Source of the DNA: JAPPHA01 sp965221575 | Lineage (GTDB): Bacteria > Pseudomonadota > Alphaproteobacteria > Rhodobacterales > Rhodobacteraceae | Direction: 5' to 3' | DNA: 64,000 bases | Assembly: GCA_965221575.1 (NCBI GenBank) | Contig: CBDCSM010000007.1 | Span: 124,001-188,000, forward strand | Part shown: piece after piece, positions 7,930 to 15,691 of the stretch | Numbering within the stretch: position 1 is the first letter of the stretch | Layout: the number at the start of each line of letters is the position of its first letter | Notes under the pieces: generated by a model | What the model was told of the DNA's origin: nothing | What the model saw: only the letters and a program-made list of their open reading frames with translations | The model's database searches: none | Translations under genes and position numbers: made by a program

Positions 7930-10054
7930 AGCACAGACGCGCAAGATCGCACCGCATCATCTGGAACGTGAGGCATGCCTCTACGTGCGTCAGTCCTCGC
8001 CTCGACAGGTCATGCAAAACACCGAAAGCACGCTGCGCCAGTACGGGCTGAGCCAAAGGGCGATGGCGCTGGGCTGGCCTGCGGAGCGTATCCGGGTGAT
8101 CGATGACGACCAGGGCAAGTCGGGCGCCCACAGCGAAAACCGTGACGGCTTTCGCGACCTCATGGGGAGCGTCGCAGCCGGCGATGTGGGTATCGTTCTC
8201 GGCCTGGAAGTCTCGAGGCTGGCCCGCGACAATGCCGACTGGCACCAGTTGTTGCGTATCGCCGGCATCACCAATACGCTGATCCTCGACGAGACCGGCA
8301 TCTTCGATCCCAACGACGTGAACGACAAGCTATTGCTCGGCGTGAAGGGGACCCTGAGCGAGTTCGAGCTTCAGGGGATCATGGCACGGCTGATCGGTGG
8401 CCAGCGCAACGCGGCTGCACGGGGCGCCCTGAAAATGATTTTGCCGATCGGCCTGGCCTACAACGACAGGGACGAGGTTGTGTTCAATCCCGACCGGTCG
8501 ATCGTCGATGCCATCCGCCTCGTGTTCGACGGCTTTCGCCGCAGGGGTTCGGCGATGGCGGTGGTGAAGTGGATGCACCGGGAGAACATGACGCTGCCGT
8601 CACGTCCGCTGAGCGGTCCGACCCGCGGTGAGCTGCGCTGGGCCCTCCCGAGCTTTGCGCAAGTTGGCCGCATTCTCAAAAATCCCCGCTACGCCGGTGC
8701 GTTCGTCTACGGTCGACACCGTTCCCGGCGACAGGGTGACGGGACCACGACGTACCGGACCGTGCCGATGGACGAGTGGGAGGTCTGCATTCCCGGTGCT
8801 CATGCGGGATTCATCGACTGGGACGAATTCCTCCGCAATCAGGCCACCCTGGCGAGCAATGCCGCATCGTTCCTGCGGTCGGGCTCGCGCACTGCGGCAC
8901 CGCGCGAAGGGGCGGCGCTCTTGCAGTCGCGGATACTCTGCGGCCACTGTGGGCGGCGCATGTTCGTGAACTACAGCCGCGCCGCCAGGGCGAACGGCGA
9001 CACCCGAGCCCCGTATTACTACGTCTGCAAGGAAGACCTCGTCCGCTACGGTCGAAAGACCTGCCAGAGCATGCGCGGCGATCTGGTCGACATCGAGGTA
9101 TCCCGCTTCGTGATTGAGGTGATGAACCGAAAGAACATCGACCTGGCACTTGCGGTCCAGGAACAGGTCCGTGCGGAGTTCGCCAGCGCCGATGCCCAGC
9201 GCTCCCGGCGCATCGAGGCCATGCGCTACGAAGCCGACATGGCGCGCCGCAGGTTCTTCGAGGTCGATCCCGCCAACCGGCTCGTCGCGGCTGCGCTCGA
9301 AGCCGAATGGAACGATCGGCTGCGTGTTCTGGAGGAGGCCTGTCAGGAGCGCGAAACGCGCGCCGCGGCCCGCGATATCGAACTCTCCGAGCGCCAGGTG
9401 GAGCGCGTCAGGGAACTGACCCGGGACTTCGAGCAGGTCTGGCATGCTCCCGAGACCGGCAACACCGACCGCAAACGGTTGCTCGGGCTTCTGATCGAAG
9501 ATGCGACGCTGACCCGGGACGGCTACGAGGTCACCATCGGTCTGCGCATGCGGGGCGGCAAGTGCCTGACACTCGAAACGCAGCTGCCGAGGCCGATCGC
9601 ACTGATCCGCAAGACCCCTCCCGAAACCATCGCCGAACTCGACCGCCTGTTGGGGATGCACACCGATGAGCGAACCGCGGAAGAGCTCAACCGGATGGGG
9701 TACAGAAACTGGAAAGGTGAGTGCTACACCGCCAAGCGCGTCCGCAGCACACGACAGACATATGGATTGCCCAGCTATCGCGAGCGGGAAAGGAAACGGC
9801 TTCGTGACCAGGGCTTCGCGGACGCCGGGGAAATGGCTGATCGGCTCGGCCTCAACGAGGGAAGCGTCCGGAAAATGGGCAGGACCGCGGACGACCCGCG
9901 CGTGGAGCGAGCGGTCATTCGCACGGATGGGCGGACATATTGCATGTACAGGGCCAACGGCCACGACGAATCGGCTTGCGGGGAGCCGGGAGACGACGGC
10001 ATGATCCCGCAATCGACAGTGGAAATCCCAAAAGCGCAACAAGGTGCATCATGA
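7922..10054 (+). CDS. Large serine recombinase of cassette 1
   Basis: 710 residues from ATG 7922. The N-terminal resolvase/invertase domain carries the nucleophile region YVRQSSPRQV and the catalytic arginine motif LEVSRLARD. It is followed by a recombinase domain (around residues 190-300, ending RILKNPRYAGAFVYGR). A zinc ribbon begins CGHCGRRM and contains a further pair of cysteines (YVCKEDL, KTCQSM). A coiled coil and a C-terminal helix-turn-helix-like tail complete it. This is the architecture of integrase-type serine recombinases, which join attP and attB at a short core. Here the core would lie within CTTGTC. The protein appears intact and is repeated unchanged at 30805-32937. Confidence 0.93.
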   Translation: MSEAQTRKIAPHHLEREACLYVRQSSPRQVMQNTESTLRQYGLSQRAMALGWPAERIRVIDDDQGKSGAHSENRDGFRDLMGSVAAGDVGIVLGLEVSRLARDNADWHQLLRIAGITNTLILDETGIFDPNDVNDKLLLGVKGTLSEFELQGIMARLIGGQRNAAARGALKMILPIGLAYNDRDEVVFNPDRSIVDAIRLVFDGFRRRGSAMAVVKWMHRENMTLPSRPLSGPTRGELRWALPSFAQVGRILKNPRYAGAFVYGRHRSRRQGDGTTTYRTVPMDEWEVCIPGAHAGFIDWDEFLRNQATLASNAASFLRSGSRTAAPREGAALLQSRILCGHCGRRMFVNYSRAARANGDTRAPYYYVCKEDLVRYGRKTCQSMRGDLVDIEVSRFVIEVMNRKNIDLALAVQEQVRAEFASADAQRSRRIEAMRYEADMARRRFFEVDPANRLVAAALEAEWNDRLRVLEEACQERETRAAARDIELSERQVERVRELTRDFEQVWHAPETGNTDRKRLLGLLIEDATLTRDGYEVTIGLRMRGGKCLTLETQLPRPIALIRKTPPETIAELDRLLGMHTDERTAEELNRMGYRNWKGECYTAKRVRSTRQTYGLPSYRERERKRLRDQGFADAGEMADRLGLNEGSVRKMGRTADDPRVERAVIRTDGRTYCMYRANGHDESACGEPGDDGMIPQSTVEIPKAQQGAS

Positions 10055-10063
10055 AACAAGAGA

Positions 10064-10816
10064 CTTGTCGCGCGGCTTCTTGACCCGCGCCGGCAAGCCC
10101 TCGACGCCGTAATGCTCAAGCAGATCGGCGTAGGTCTCGTTCAGGACCGGTTCGTAGCGTGACGGGGTCTTCACTGCTGCCTTGACGTTGTCGGGCACCG
10201 CAACCTGCGGCGCCCAGCCCATGTCTTCGAAACAGCGCACGTGAGAGTTGCACCAGTCATCGATCTTCTGGCTGAGGGTCGCTTCGGCGTAGACCCGACC
10301 CGAGACCCCCATCGAGGCGACGAACACCTGCGCGGCATGCTCAACCCCGTCGAGGAACAGCGGGATGGTCGTGCCAGCGTAATCAACGAACAGCCGTTCG
10401 CCGGGACGGCGGTTCTGGCGCATCGTCACATCCACGCACGGCCGCCAGTCGCGGAACCGGCGCGTCCAGGTCACATAGCTCATGCCGTCGGGATGGGTCT
10501 CGCGCCATTCCTCCCACAGCAATTTCAACGTCACGCCGCGGTCCGAAAGGTCGCTCTCAACCGTTGCCCAATCCACATCTTCGTCCGCAGGCCGAACCTG
10601 CCGCACCGGATAGAGCGCCGCCTCCAGCACCTCATCGTCCATGTCGGCCGCTTCCGGCCAACTCAAGCCCGAAGCCGCAAACCGCTCCAGGGTCTGTCCC
10701 ACCGAGCGTCGGGCGAGACCGCAGTGGGTCGCGATCGCCCGGGCGCTGCGGCCCTCGTCAAAGTGAAATTCCAGTATCTTCCTGACTTTCCTCATGGGCA
10801 GCCTCTTCTGTGCCAT
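10064..10816 (-). pseudogene. istA: istA, N-terminal part (copy 1)
   Basis: About 250 residues from ATG 10816 (MAQKRLPMRKVRKILEFHFD). It has an N-terminal helix-turn-helix (SARAIATHCGLARRSVGQTL) and the first two catalytic aspartates in FVDYAGTT and VPDNVKAAV. The frame reaches KKPRDK and then enters the recombinase cassette, ending after four foreign residues. The catalytic glutamate is on the other side at 6645-5863. IS21-type GGAG ribosome-binding sequence is visible just upstream (GAGGAGTAAGGA). Confidence 0.9.
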
Positions 10817-10893
10817 TCCTTACTCCTCGGACTGATCGCAAAATCCGAGGTGTAAACCGGCATCCTGATTCAAACCAAAGCCAGTCACCCCGA

Positions 10894-10989
10894 GGGGTGG
10901 CTACCATGGTGAAATCAGGCGGCTACCTTGAGTGAAATTCGGTGGCTACTTTCAGTGAAATTGGGTGGCTACTTTCGTGAAATTTTGCA
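10894..10989. repeat. Right-end multiple terminal repeats of IS21 copy 1
   Basis: Four tandem units of about 23 bp, each containing GTGGCTAC (or CGGCTAC) followed by a spacer and TGAAAT. They end at the tip at 10989. Such repeats in IS21 elements are transposase binding sites. Confidence 0.8.
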
Positions 10990-11450
10990 ATGCCCAGCTC
11001 CTTCTCGGCCCGGGCCTCGGAGCAACAGAACAGGCGGAGCTCGGAAGCCTCCTCGTCGGTGACGGCCTGGATGTGGACCTTCCCGCGGGTGCGGGTCTCG
11101 ATCGCCGTCGCCAGGTCGGGGTCGAAGTGGCGGACCCGTTCGCGACTGACCACGAGATAGCGGTAGCCATTGTCGCGGAGCCAAGCGACGTTGTCCTCGG
11201 TGGCGACGCCGGCGTCCATCACCACCAGCGCATCCCGGGGTGCCGAAAGCCTGGTCAGCATCCCCTCCAGCGTGCTGCTTTCCTTGACGTTGCCGGGGAA
11301 CACGTCCGAGCGCTGCACGAAACCGCTGCCGTCGAGAACCAGGCCCAGGGTCAGTAACGGACAGTCGCTGCGCTTCTCCTTCGAGTGGCCACGCTGGGCC
11401 TTGGGCTGCTTGTCAGCCGCACCCTCGAAAAACGTGTTGGTCAGGTCGAA
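10990..11450 (-). pseudogene. IS1634-family transposase, middle fragment
   Basis: About 153 residues of the broken transposase, reading FDLTNTFFEGAADKQPKAQ onward to AEKELGI. It contains the first catalytic aspartate (DLTNTFFEG), the segment PLLTLGLVLDGSGF and the second acidic motif VVMDAGVATEDNV. All are characteristic of IS1634-type DDE transposases. It is bounded on its N-terminal side by recombinase cassette 2 (TCGAA at 11446-11450) and on its C-terminal side by the IS21 element (ATGCC at 10990). Confidence 0.85.
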
Positions 11451-11809
11451 CGAACTGCCATCTGACTGATCACCTCCATGTTGCATTTCTGTACGGATTC
11501 CGGGAGCGCCCCGCAACCCGTTGACATGATACTGTTTTCTTCATGTTGCCGCGCTCGGGCTTGAAACGCCTGTTCCTGGTTTACAACGTGCAACTGCCGA
11601 AATGCCCGCGATTGGGGCCCATGTTCGCCGGGTCCGGACCCGCCGACCCGGTGCGTCCCCCTCGCTTGAACGCCGGATCCTCGCCGAAAACCCGTACGAC
11701 AGGGGATCCGACGGCGATTCCGCGCAGGCAGGGTCGCAAAATCGGCCCCGCAGGCGGGGTTTACGTCATGCAACTCCGGGGCCGCAGCCGGGATCACCGG
11801 GTCAGCCAT
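11441..11809 (-). CDS. Hypothetical small frame after recombinase 2
   Basis: An open frame of 122 residues beginning with ATG at 11809 (MADPVIPAAAPELHDVNPAC), overlapping the recombinase stop. Its stop lies ten bases beyond the cassette border, so the frame is not cleanly part of the cassette. The sequence is arginine- and glycine-rich and I recognise no domain. It may not be translated. Confidence 0.2.
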   Translation of the reverse strand: MADPVIPAAAPELHDVNPACGADFATLPARNRRRIPCRTGFRRGSGVQARGTHRVGGSGPGEHGPQSRAFRQLHVVNQEQAFQARARQHEENSIMSTGCGALPESVQKCNMEVISQMAVRST

Positions 11810-13988
11810 CGCCTGCCTCCGGGGTCTCGAAAAGCGGAAGCCGGTCGTCGCCAAGCTGAACATACAATCCCTTGACTGAACCGCGGCGGATGTGCCGGGC
11901 CTTCAGCGCACCGGACCGGATCCGCTGCCAGATCACCTGACGGGACACGCCAAGACGTTTCATCGCCCTGTGAAGCGACACGAAGCCGGCCGGCGGTTCG
12001 TCGCAGAACTGGCTGCGCAACTCCGGCGTCATGCGGATCCGATAGGGTGCCCCGGATGCCGGTTGTTCGGCCGGCACGATCCCTGCCCGGATCCAGCGGT
12101 AGAGCGTGCCGACAGTTGTTTGCAGTTCACGGGCCGCTTCGGCCACGCTGAGCAGGGGGGCGTTGGTGTCTCGCCTGTCGGCGCGCCAGGCCGGAATGTC
12201 GTTGCGCAGCCGCAACTGCCGGACGAGATACGCGGTGAACGCAAGCCCCTTGGCGGTGCGCCGCCCCTGGCGGTTGAGAATGATCGCCGTCCGGGCGTCC
12301 GGGTAATGCGCGGCCAGCCGGCGGACGAGCGCCACCGTGTCGATATCGTCACGGACCACCGCCGGAGCCTGGTGCGAGGGCAGCTCAAACTCATCCGTCG
12401 CGCCCCCGTGCCAACGCACGAGGATCCGAATGACTTTCGCCGTCCCGTCGCGCCAGAGCATGACCTCCTCCACCAGGCAGGCCAGAAGACGCTTGCGGTC
12501 CCGGGCGGTGACAACGGGAGACTCCCAGAGCCGGGAGAGGCGCATGCCCAGGGCATTCAGCCGCGCCAGGGGCGGCGGTTCGGGACGGTCCCGCTGCGCC
12601 TGCTCCAGGGCGTCCCGGGCCGCGGCCAGGGCCTCCAGGGCCCGGTTCCAGTCGCGTTCGAGCGTATCGGCGACCAGGCGATTGTCGGGGTCCACCTTGC
12701 GATAGCGGCGTTCCGCAAGCGAGGCTTCATAGTTGCAGCGGTCAACGTCCAACCGCAGTGTCCGATGCGCCTCCTGGTCCTTTTGCTGCTGCTGCCTGAA
12801 CGCCTCGGCCGCCGCCTCGATGCCGGACGCCGAAACCGCTTCAAGGAATGTGTCGCCAATCAGGGCATCGATGCGCTTGCCGCCGACCGTCATGCACGAC
12901 CGTCGGTCGGCATCTCCGTTGCGTGGCGCGCAGATGTAGGTCCACGCCTTGCCGTAGGCGACGTTCATGGCGCGGCCGCAGTGACCGCAGACCACGCGAC
13001 CCTGCAGCAGCGCCTTGCCTTCCCGCTCTGCGCCCCCCGTTCCCGATGCCGTCGAGTTCGCCGACAGCCGGTCCTGGATCTCAAGCCAGACCGGCCAGGG
13101 GACGTAACCCTCGTGATGATCCTTGATCAGGACATGCCAGTCATCCGGGCCAACCTTGCGGATGATGCGCCGGACCTGGTTGTCGTCGCCCAATACCCGC
13201 TCCGTCCGCTGGCGCCCGTAGACATAAGCGCCCCCCATGGCCGGATTGCGGAGAATCGAATGGACGCGCTCATAGCGGGCTTCGCTCCACACGACGGTGT
13301 CGCTGCCCGATTGACGGCTGGGAAGCCGGACCCCCTCATCCCGAAGCGCCTGGATCGCCTGGCGTGCCGAGCCGTGCGCCAGGAAACCGGAAAACACCCG
13401 GTCGATCGCATGCCGGACCTGCAGGTCCGGATCCTTGAGCAGCGAAGTCCCCTCCAGCACGTATCCGATCGGAATGTGGTGATACAATTCGCCGCGGGCG
13501 GCCTTGTTCCGGATGCCGCCCTGCAGGCGCGTCCGGATCAGGAAGGCTTCCGATTCCGAAAGCGTGCCCTTGATCGAGAGAACAAGATTGTCGTCATGGC
13601 GGGCCGGGGAATACACCTGCTCCCCTTCAACCAGCAGCGTATCCGTCATCCGGCACCAGTCGAGCAATTGAAACCACTCCACAGGATTGCGCGCCAGGCG
13701 ACTGACCTCAAGACCGAAGACCGCCCCCACACGACCGCGCGCGACCGCATCGGCAAGCCGCGAAAAGCCGTCGCGTTCGCCCGCAAACGAACCCGACCGG
13801 CCCTGGTCCGCATCCACGGTCTCAATCAGGTCGTCGTGCCAGCCCAGGGCGCGCGCCTCGTTGGCCAGCGCGTACTGACGCTCCGTGGATTCCCGGTTCG
13901 CGTTGACCTGCGTCGGCGTCGATTGCCGGATGTAAATCAGGGCACGGCGTTCAAGGTGGCGGGCCGTGATCTTCTCGCCTGCGCTCAT
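11802..13988 (-). CDS. Large serine recombinase of cassette 2
   Basis: 728 residues from ATG 13988 (MSAGEKITARHLERRALIYI). The catalytic region reads IYIRQSTPTQV and the arginine motif LEVSRLARN. A recombinase domain (ending HSILRNPAMGGAYVYGR) and a zinc ribbon (VVCGHCGRAM, then YICAPRNG and RRSCM) follow. Unlike recombinase 1, the C-terminal 130 residues hold two further helix-turn-helix modules resembling excisionases: LLSVAEAARELQTTVGTLYR and SLHRAMKRLGVSRQVIWQRI. Integrase and DNA-binding directionality functions may therefore be fused in one protein. The frame appears complete. Confidence 0.92.
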   Translation of the reverse strand: MSAGEKITARHLERRALIYIRQSTPTQVNANRESTERQYALANEARALGWHDDLIETVDADQGRSGSFAGERDGFSRLADAVARGRVGAVFGLEVSRLARNPVEWFQLLDWCRMTDTLLVEGEQVYSPARHDDNLVLSIKGTLSESEAFLIRTRLQGGIRNKAARGELYHHIPIGYVLEGTSLLKDPDLQVRHAIDRVFSGFLAHGSARQAIQALRDEGVRLPSRQSGSDTVVWSEARYERVHSILRNPAMGGAYVYGRQRTERVLGDDNQVRRIIRKVGPDDWHVLIKDHHEGYVPWPVWLEIQDRLSANSTASGTGGAEREGKALLQGRVVCGHCGRAMNVAYGKAWTYICAPRNGDADRRSCMTVGGKRIDALIGDTFLEAVSASGIEAAAEAFRQQQQKDQEAHRTLRLDVDRCNYEASLAERRYRKVDPDNRLVADTLERDWNRALEALAAARDALEQAQRDRPEPPPLARLNALGMRLSRLWESPVVTARDRKRLLACLVEEVMLWRDGTAKVIRILVRWHGGATDEFELPSHQAPAVVRDDIDTVALVRRLAAHYPDARTAIILNRQGRRTAKGLAFTAYLVRQLRLRNDIPAWRADRRDTNAPLLSVAEAARELQTTVGTLYRWIRAGIVPAEQPASGAPYRIRMTPELRSQFCDEPPAGFVSLHRAMKRLGVSRQVIWQRIRSGALKARHIRRGSVKGLYVQLGDDRLPLFETPEAGDG

Positions 13989-14148
13989 CGTCCATCTCCG
14001 CTGCAGCAACCTTCGTCATCAGTTGCGACAGTTGCGTCACAAACGCCGCCCGGCTCTCCTGCGGAAACCTCTGCCACCGCGCCAGACGTTCCTCCCAGGC
14101 CAGAAGCGCCAGAAGCGGCGGTTCCCGATCGTGGCCCTGTGATCCCAA
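13951..14148 (-). CDS. Small accessory protein of cassette 2
   Basis: 65 residues from a TTG at 14148, which is preceded at a suitable distance by GGAGGA. The sequence includes LLALLAWEERLARWQRFPQE and SQLMTKVAAAEMDDERRRED. Its 3' end overlaps the start of the recombinase gene (13988), the same coupling as in cassette 1. Small helical proteins of this appearance often precede serine recombinases in such cassettes; the role is unknown. Confidence 0.45.
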   Translation of the reverse strand: MGSQGHDREPPLLALLAWEERLARWQRFPQESRAAFVTQLSQLMTKVAAAEMDDERRREDHGPPP

Positions 14149-14299
14149 CCCGATCCTCCAGTGTCCTGATCCGTTCAAGCAGGGCGAAAAATGCGTCAAG
14201 CGTGCCGCGGGTGCAAGCCACCGGGCGCGCGCATCCGCCCAGCGTCGTCCAATCCGACGGAATCCGGAAACGCTGACCGTCCGGCATCTCCACATCCAG
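13985..14299 (-). CDS. DUF5372-like small protein of cassette 2
   Basis: A frame reading RFKHPYDTRELKVNKVRRHA, then GRVFLDVEMPDGQRFRIPSD and WTTLGG. The pattern (basic start, HP, then a short strand and a DWT/SWT motif) resembles the DUF5372-like protein of cassette 1 (6636-6974). No ATG precedes the conserved part inside the cassette; GTG 14299 is the first usable start and would lose the N-terminal strands. The true start may lie in the flanking transposase, as in cassette 1. Confidence 0.35.
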   Translation of the reverse strand: MDVEMPDGQRFRIPSDWTTLGGCARPVACTRGTLDAFFALLERIRTLEDRVGITGPRSGTAASGASGLGGTSGAVAEVSAGEPGGVCDATVATDDEGCCSGDGR

Positions 14300-14442
14300 A
14301 AAAACGCGGCCGCAGGCGTGCCTGCGAACCTTGTTAACCTTCAGTTCCCGGGTATCGTACGGGTGCTTGAAACGCTTGAGAAAAACCGGCTCCGACGGCA
14401 GGCGCCGGGAAAGCCCTCGAAGTGTATTAGTCTGTTGCCCCT

Positions 14443-15134
14443 TCGAAAAGCGTCACCGTGTGTCCCAGTGAGAACAGGTCCGTCACCCGCTCGAACATGT
14501 GGGTCTCGATCTCCCGGCGCCGCGACAGCAGGGCATCCGAGGCCCGGTACAGGCGCATCATGTCCATGGTCTCGAAATCGACATCGAGCAGTTCGCCGAG
14601 CGCACTCCGCTCGCAGAGCCAGCGCCAGGTCGCACGCTCCGAGCCCGGCACCGCCATGCGGCCGATGATCGACCCCATGGCCACGGCCCGCGAGCGGCGG
14701 TTGAAACCCAGGCGCACAAGAAGTTCCCCGATGCCGAGTTGTTCCATCGCCCACAGCCCCACGTGCTCGACACCGGCAGAACGCGGGCGCACCATCTCCA
14801 GGGACGTCACGTCCACCGTTTCCATTCTGGGACCGGTCCCGGCGCCTGCGACCGGAGGCGAACGGCTGACCAGCCGGGCGGCGATGCGCTGCGCTTCCGC
14901 CTCGACCTCATCGGGCCAGGGGAGCGGCAGAAGTGTCTCCTGGCGCCCGATGAGCTGGGTGATGCGCGCGCACAACAGGCGCCAGTGTTTCTTCTCCACG
15001 GGGAAATTGCTTCCGAGGTTGAGGAGGGTCCTCTGCCTGACCCTGTCGCCCTGTCGTTCGTTGCGGACGAGGCGGTAGGAGAAGTACTCGGTTCCGTCCT
15101 CTGTGGTGCGTGTTTTGGCGCGCCTGATGAACAT
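14443..15134 (-). pseudogene. IS1634-family transposase, N-terminal fragment
   Basis: About 230 residues from ATG 15134 (MFIRRAKTRTTEDGTEYFSY). This is the typical N-terminal domain of IS1634-family transposases, with RLVRNERQGDRVRQRTLLNL and a helical region ending FSLGHTVTLF. The frame runs into cassette 2 and stops after a few foreign codons (EGATD). It continues in the intact gene at 11450. Confidence 0.85.
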
Positions 15135-15691
15135 GGCGTGAGTTTATCATGTTGTGGGGAGTGCTGGAATCCCCTTTCTTTCAGATTATGGCACCACGAT
15201 CCACTGGCACGAATACAATATCAGGTAAAAACAGAGCGTTGGAGGATACGGGAAGTCAAAAATACCCCGAAATCGGCAGAATCGCGCCAAAAAATGTCAA
15301 ACATGGGTTAACAAATTTATGGAAGGCTACCTGACCTCGCCGGACGGCCACGCCTCCGCACCTGAAATCCTCCTGAATGAACGAGCCTTAAAAAGGCCTG
15401 ATGACCTGCAACCCTACTTGAGCCGCAGGAAAAACAGCAGACTTCGGACTTGACGAGATGGGACCCAAGGGAACAGAAATGAGAGGTGACGAACAGAGAC
15501 ACTGGATGACTTCTAGGCAAATGTTGGTCGAATTCGCCCTGGTTCATGCGCTGCATGACCTGTGAATCCTTCCCGGCCAGATTTCTCCTTTTCGGGATTG
15601 ATACGCCTGATTTTGCGTCCGTCCGGTCACAAGTGCGGCGCATCAGGGCATCAGGAATCTCGGACGTTTTTTTGACGGAGCAAACATCGCG
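15135..15691. other. Non-coding stretch between the broken IS and the PKS
   Basis: Contains the upstream end of the IS1634-family element and the probable promoter region of the polyketide synthase gene. GC is lower than in the PKS gene. I see no convincing coding frame, riboswitch or strong hairpin. A TTATGGCAC at 15186-15194 matches 3975-3983 in direct orientation. No -10/-35 pair stands out enough to be called. Confidence 0.4.

Larger units (their letters stand above)
6640..10069 (+). mobile_element. Serine-recombinase cassette 1 inside istA (copy 1)
   Basis: Flanked by direct repeats CTTGTC at 6640-6645 and 10064-10069; excision between them regenerates an intact istA frame. The unique part is 3418 bp. 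Gene order on the plus strand is a DUF5372-like protein, a helix-turn-helix protein, a small protein and a large serine recombinase. There are no inverted terminal repeats, which fits site-specific integration through a short core and not DDE transposition. An identical-looking cassette occupies the same codon of istA in the inverted copy (30790-34219). Confidence 0.88.
4689..10989 (-). mobile_element. IS21-family element, copy 1, carrying a nested cassette
   Basis: A 6301-bp element whose tips read TGCCAAATTTCACC at the left and, inverted, TGCAAAATTTCACG at the right. The genes istA and istB run on the minus strand with the usual ATGA overlap. istA is interrupted by a serine-recombinase cassette (6640-10069). 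Multiple short repeats lie inside each end, as expected for the IS21 family. The insertion target is the IS1634-family transposase gene. An inverted copy lies at 29871-36193. Confidence 0.92.
11446..14447 (-). mobile_element. Serine-recombinase cassette 2 inside the IS1634 transposase
   Basis: Direct repeats TCGAA at 11446-11450 and 14443-14447 flank a 2992-bp unique segment. Removing the segment with one repeat restores VTLFDLTNTFFEG in frame. Genes run on the minus strand: two small proteins, the recombinase, and a short trailing frame. The recombinase is clearly different from that of cassette 1, but the layout is similar. No terminal inverted repeats are seen. Confidence 0.85.
4020..15134 (-). 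mobile_element. IS1634-family element split by two insertions
   Basis: Three minus-strand fragments (15134-14443, 11450-10990, 4688-4020) join in one frame into a transposase of about 609 residues, the normal size for IS1634-family DDE transposases. The first gap holds a serine-recombinase cassette with TCGAA at both junctions. The second holds an IS21-family element with a 5-bp ATGCC duplication. Removing both restores VTLFDLTNTFFEG and KELGITERF. Outer terminal repeats could not be defined with confidence, so the stated span is that of the broken gene only. Confidence 0.85.

Noticed and set aside
8600..10042. Minus-strand frame of 480 codons opposite recombinase 1 (and its mirror at 30817-32259)
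   Set aside because: Shadow of the recombinase; it repeats in both copies only because the DNA is the same.
11892..14276. Long open frame on the plus strand (794 codons) opposite recombinase 2
   Set aside because: It lies antisense to a clear serine recombinase; the open frame is a by-product of high GC and codon bias and has no domain.
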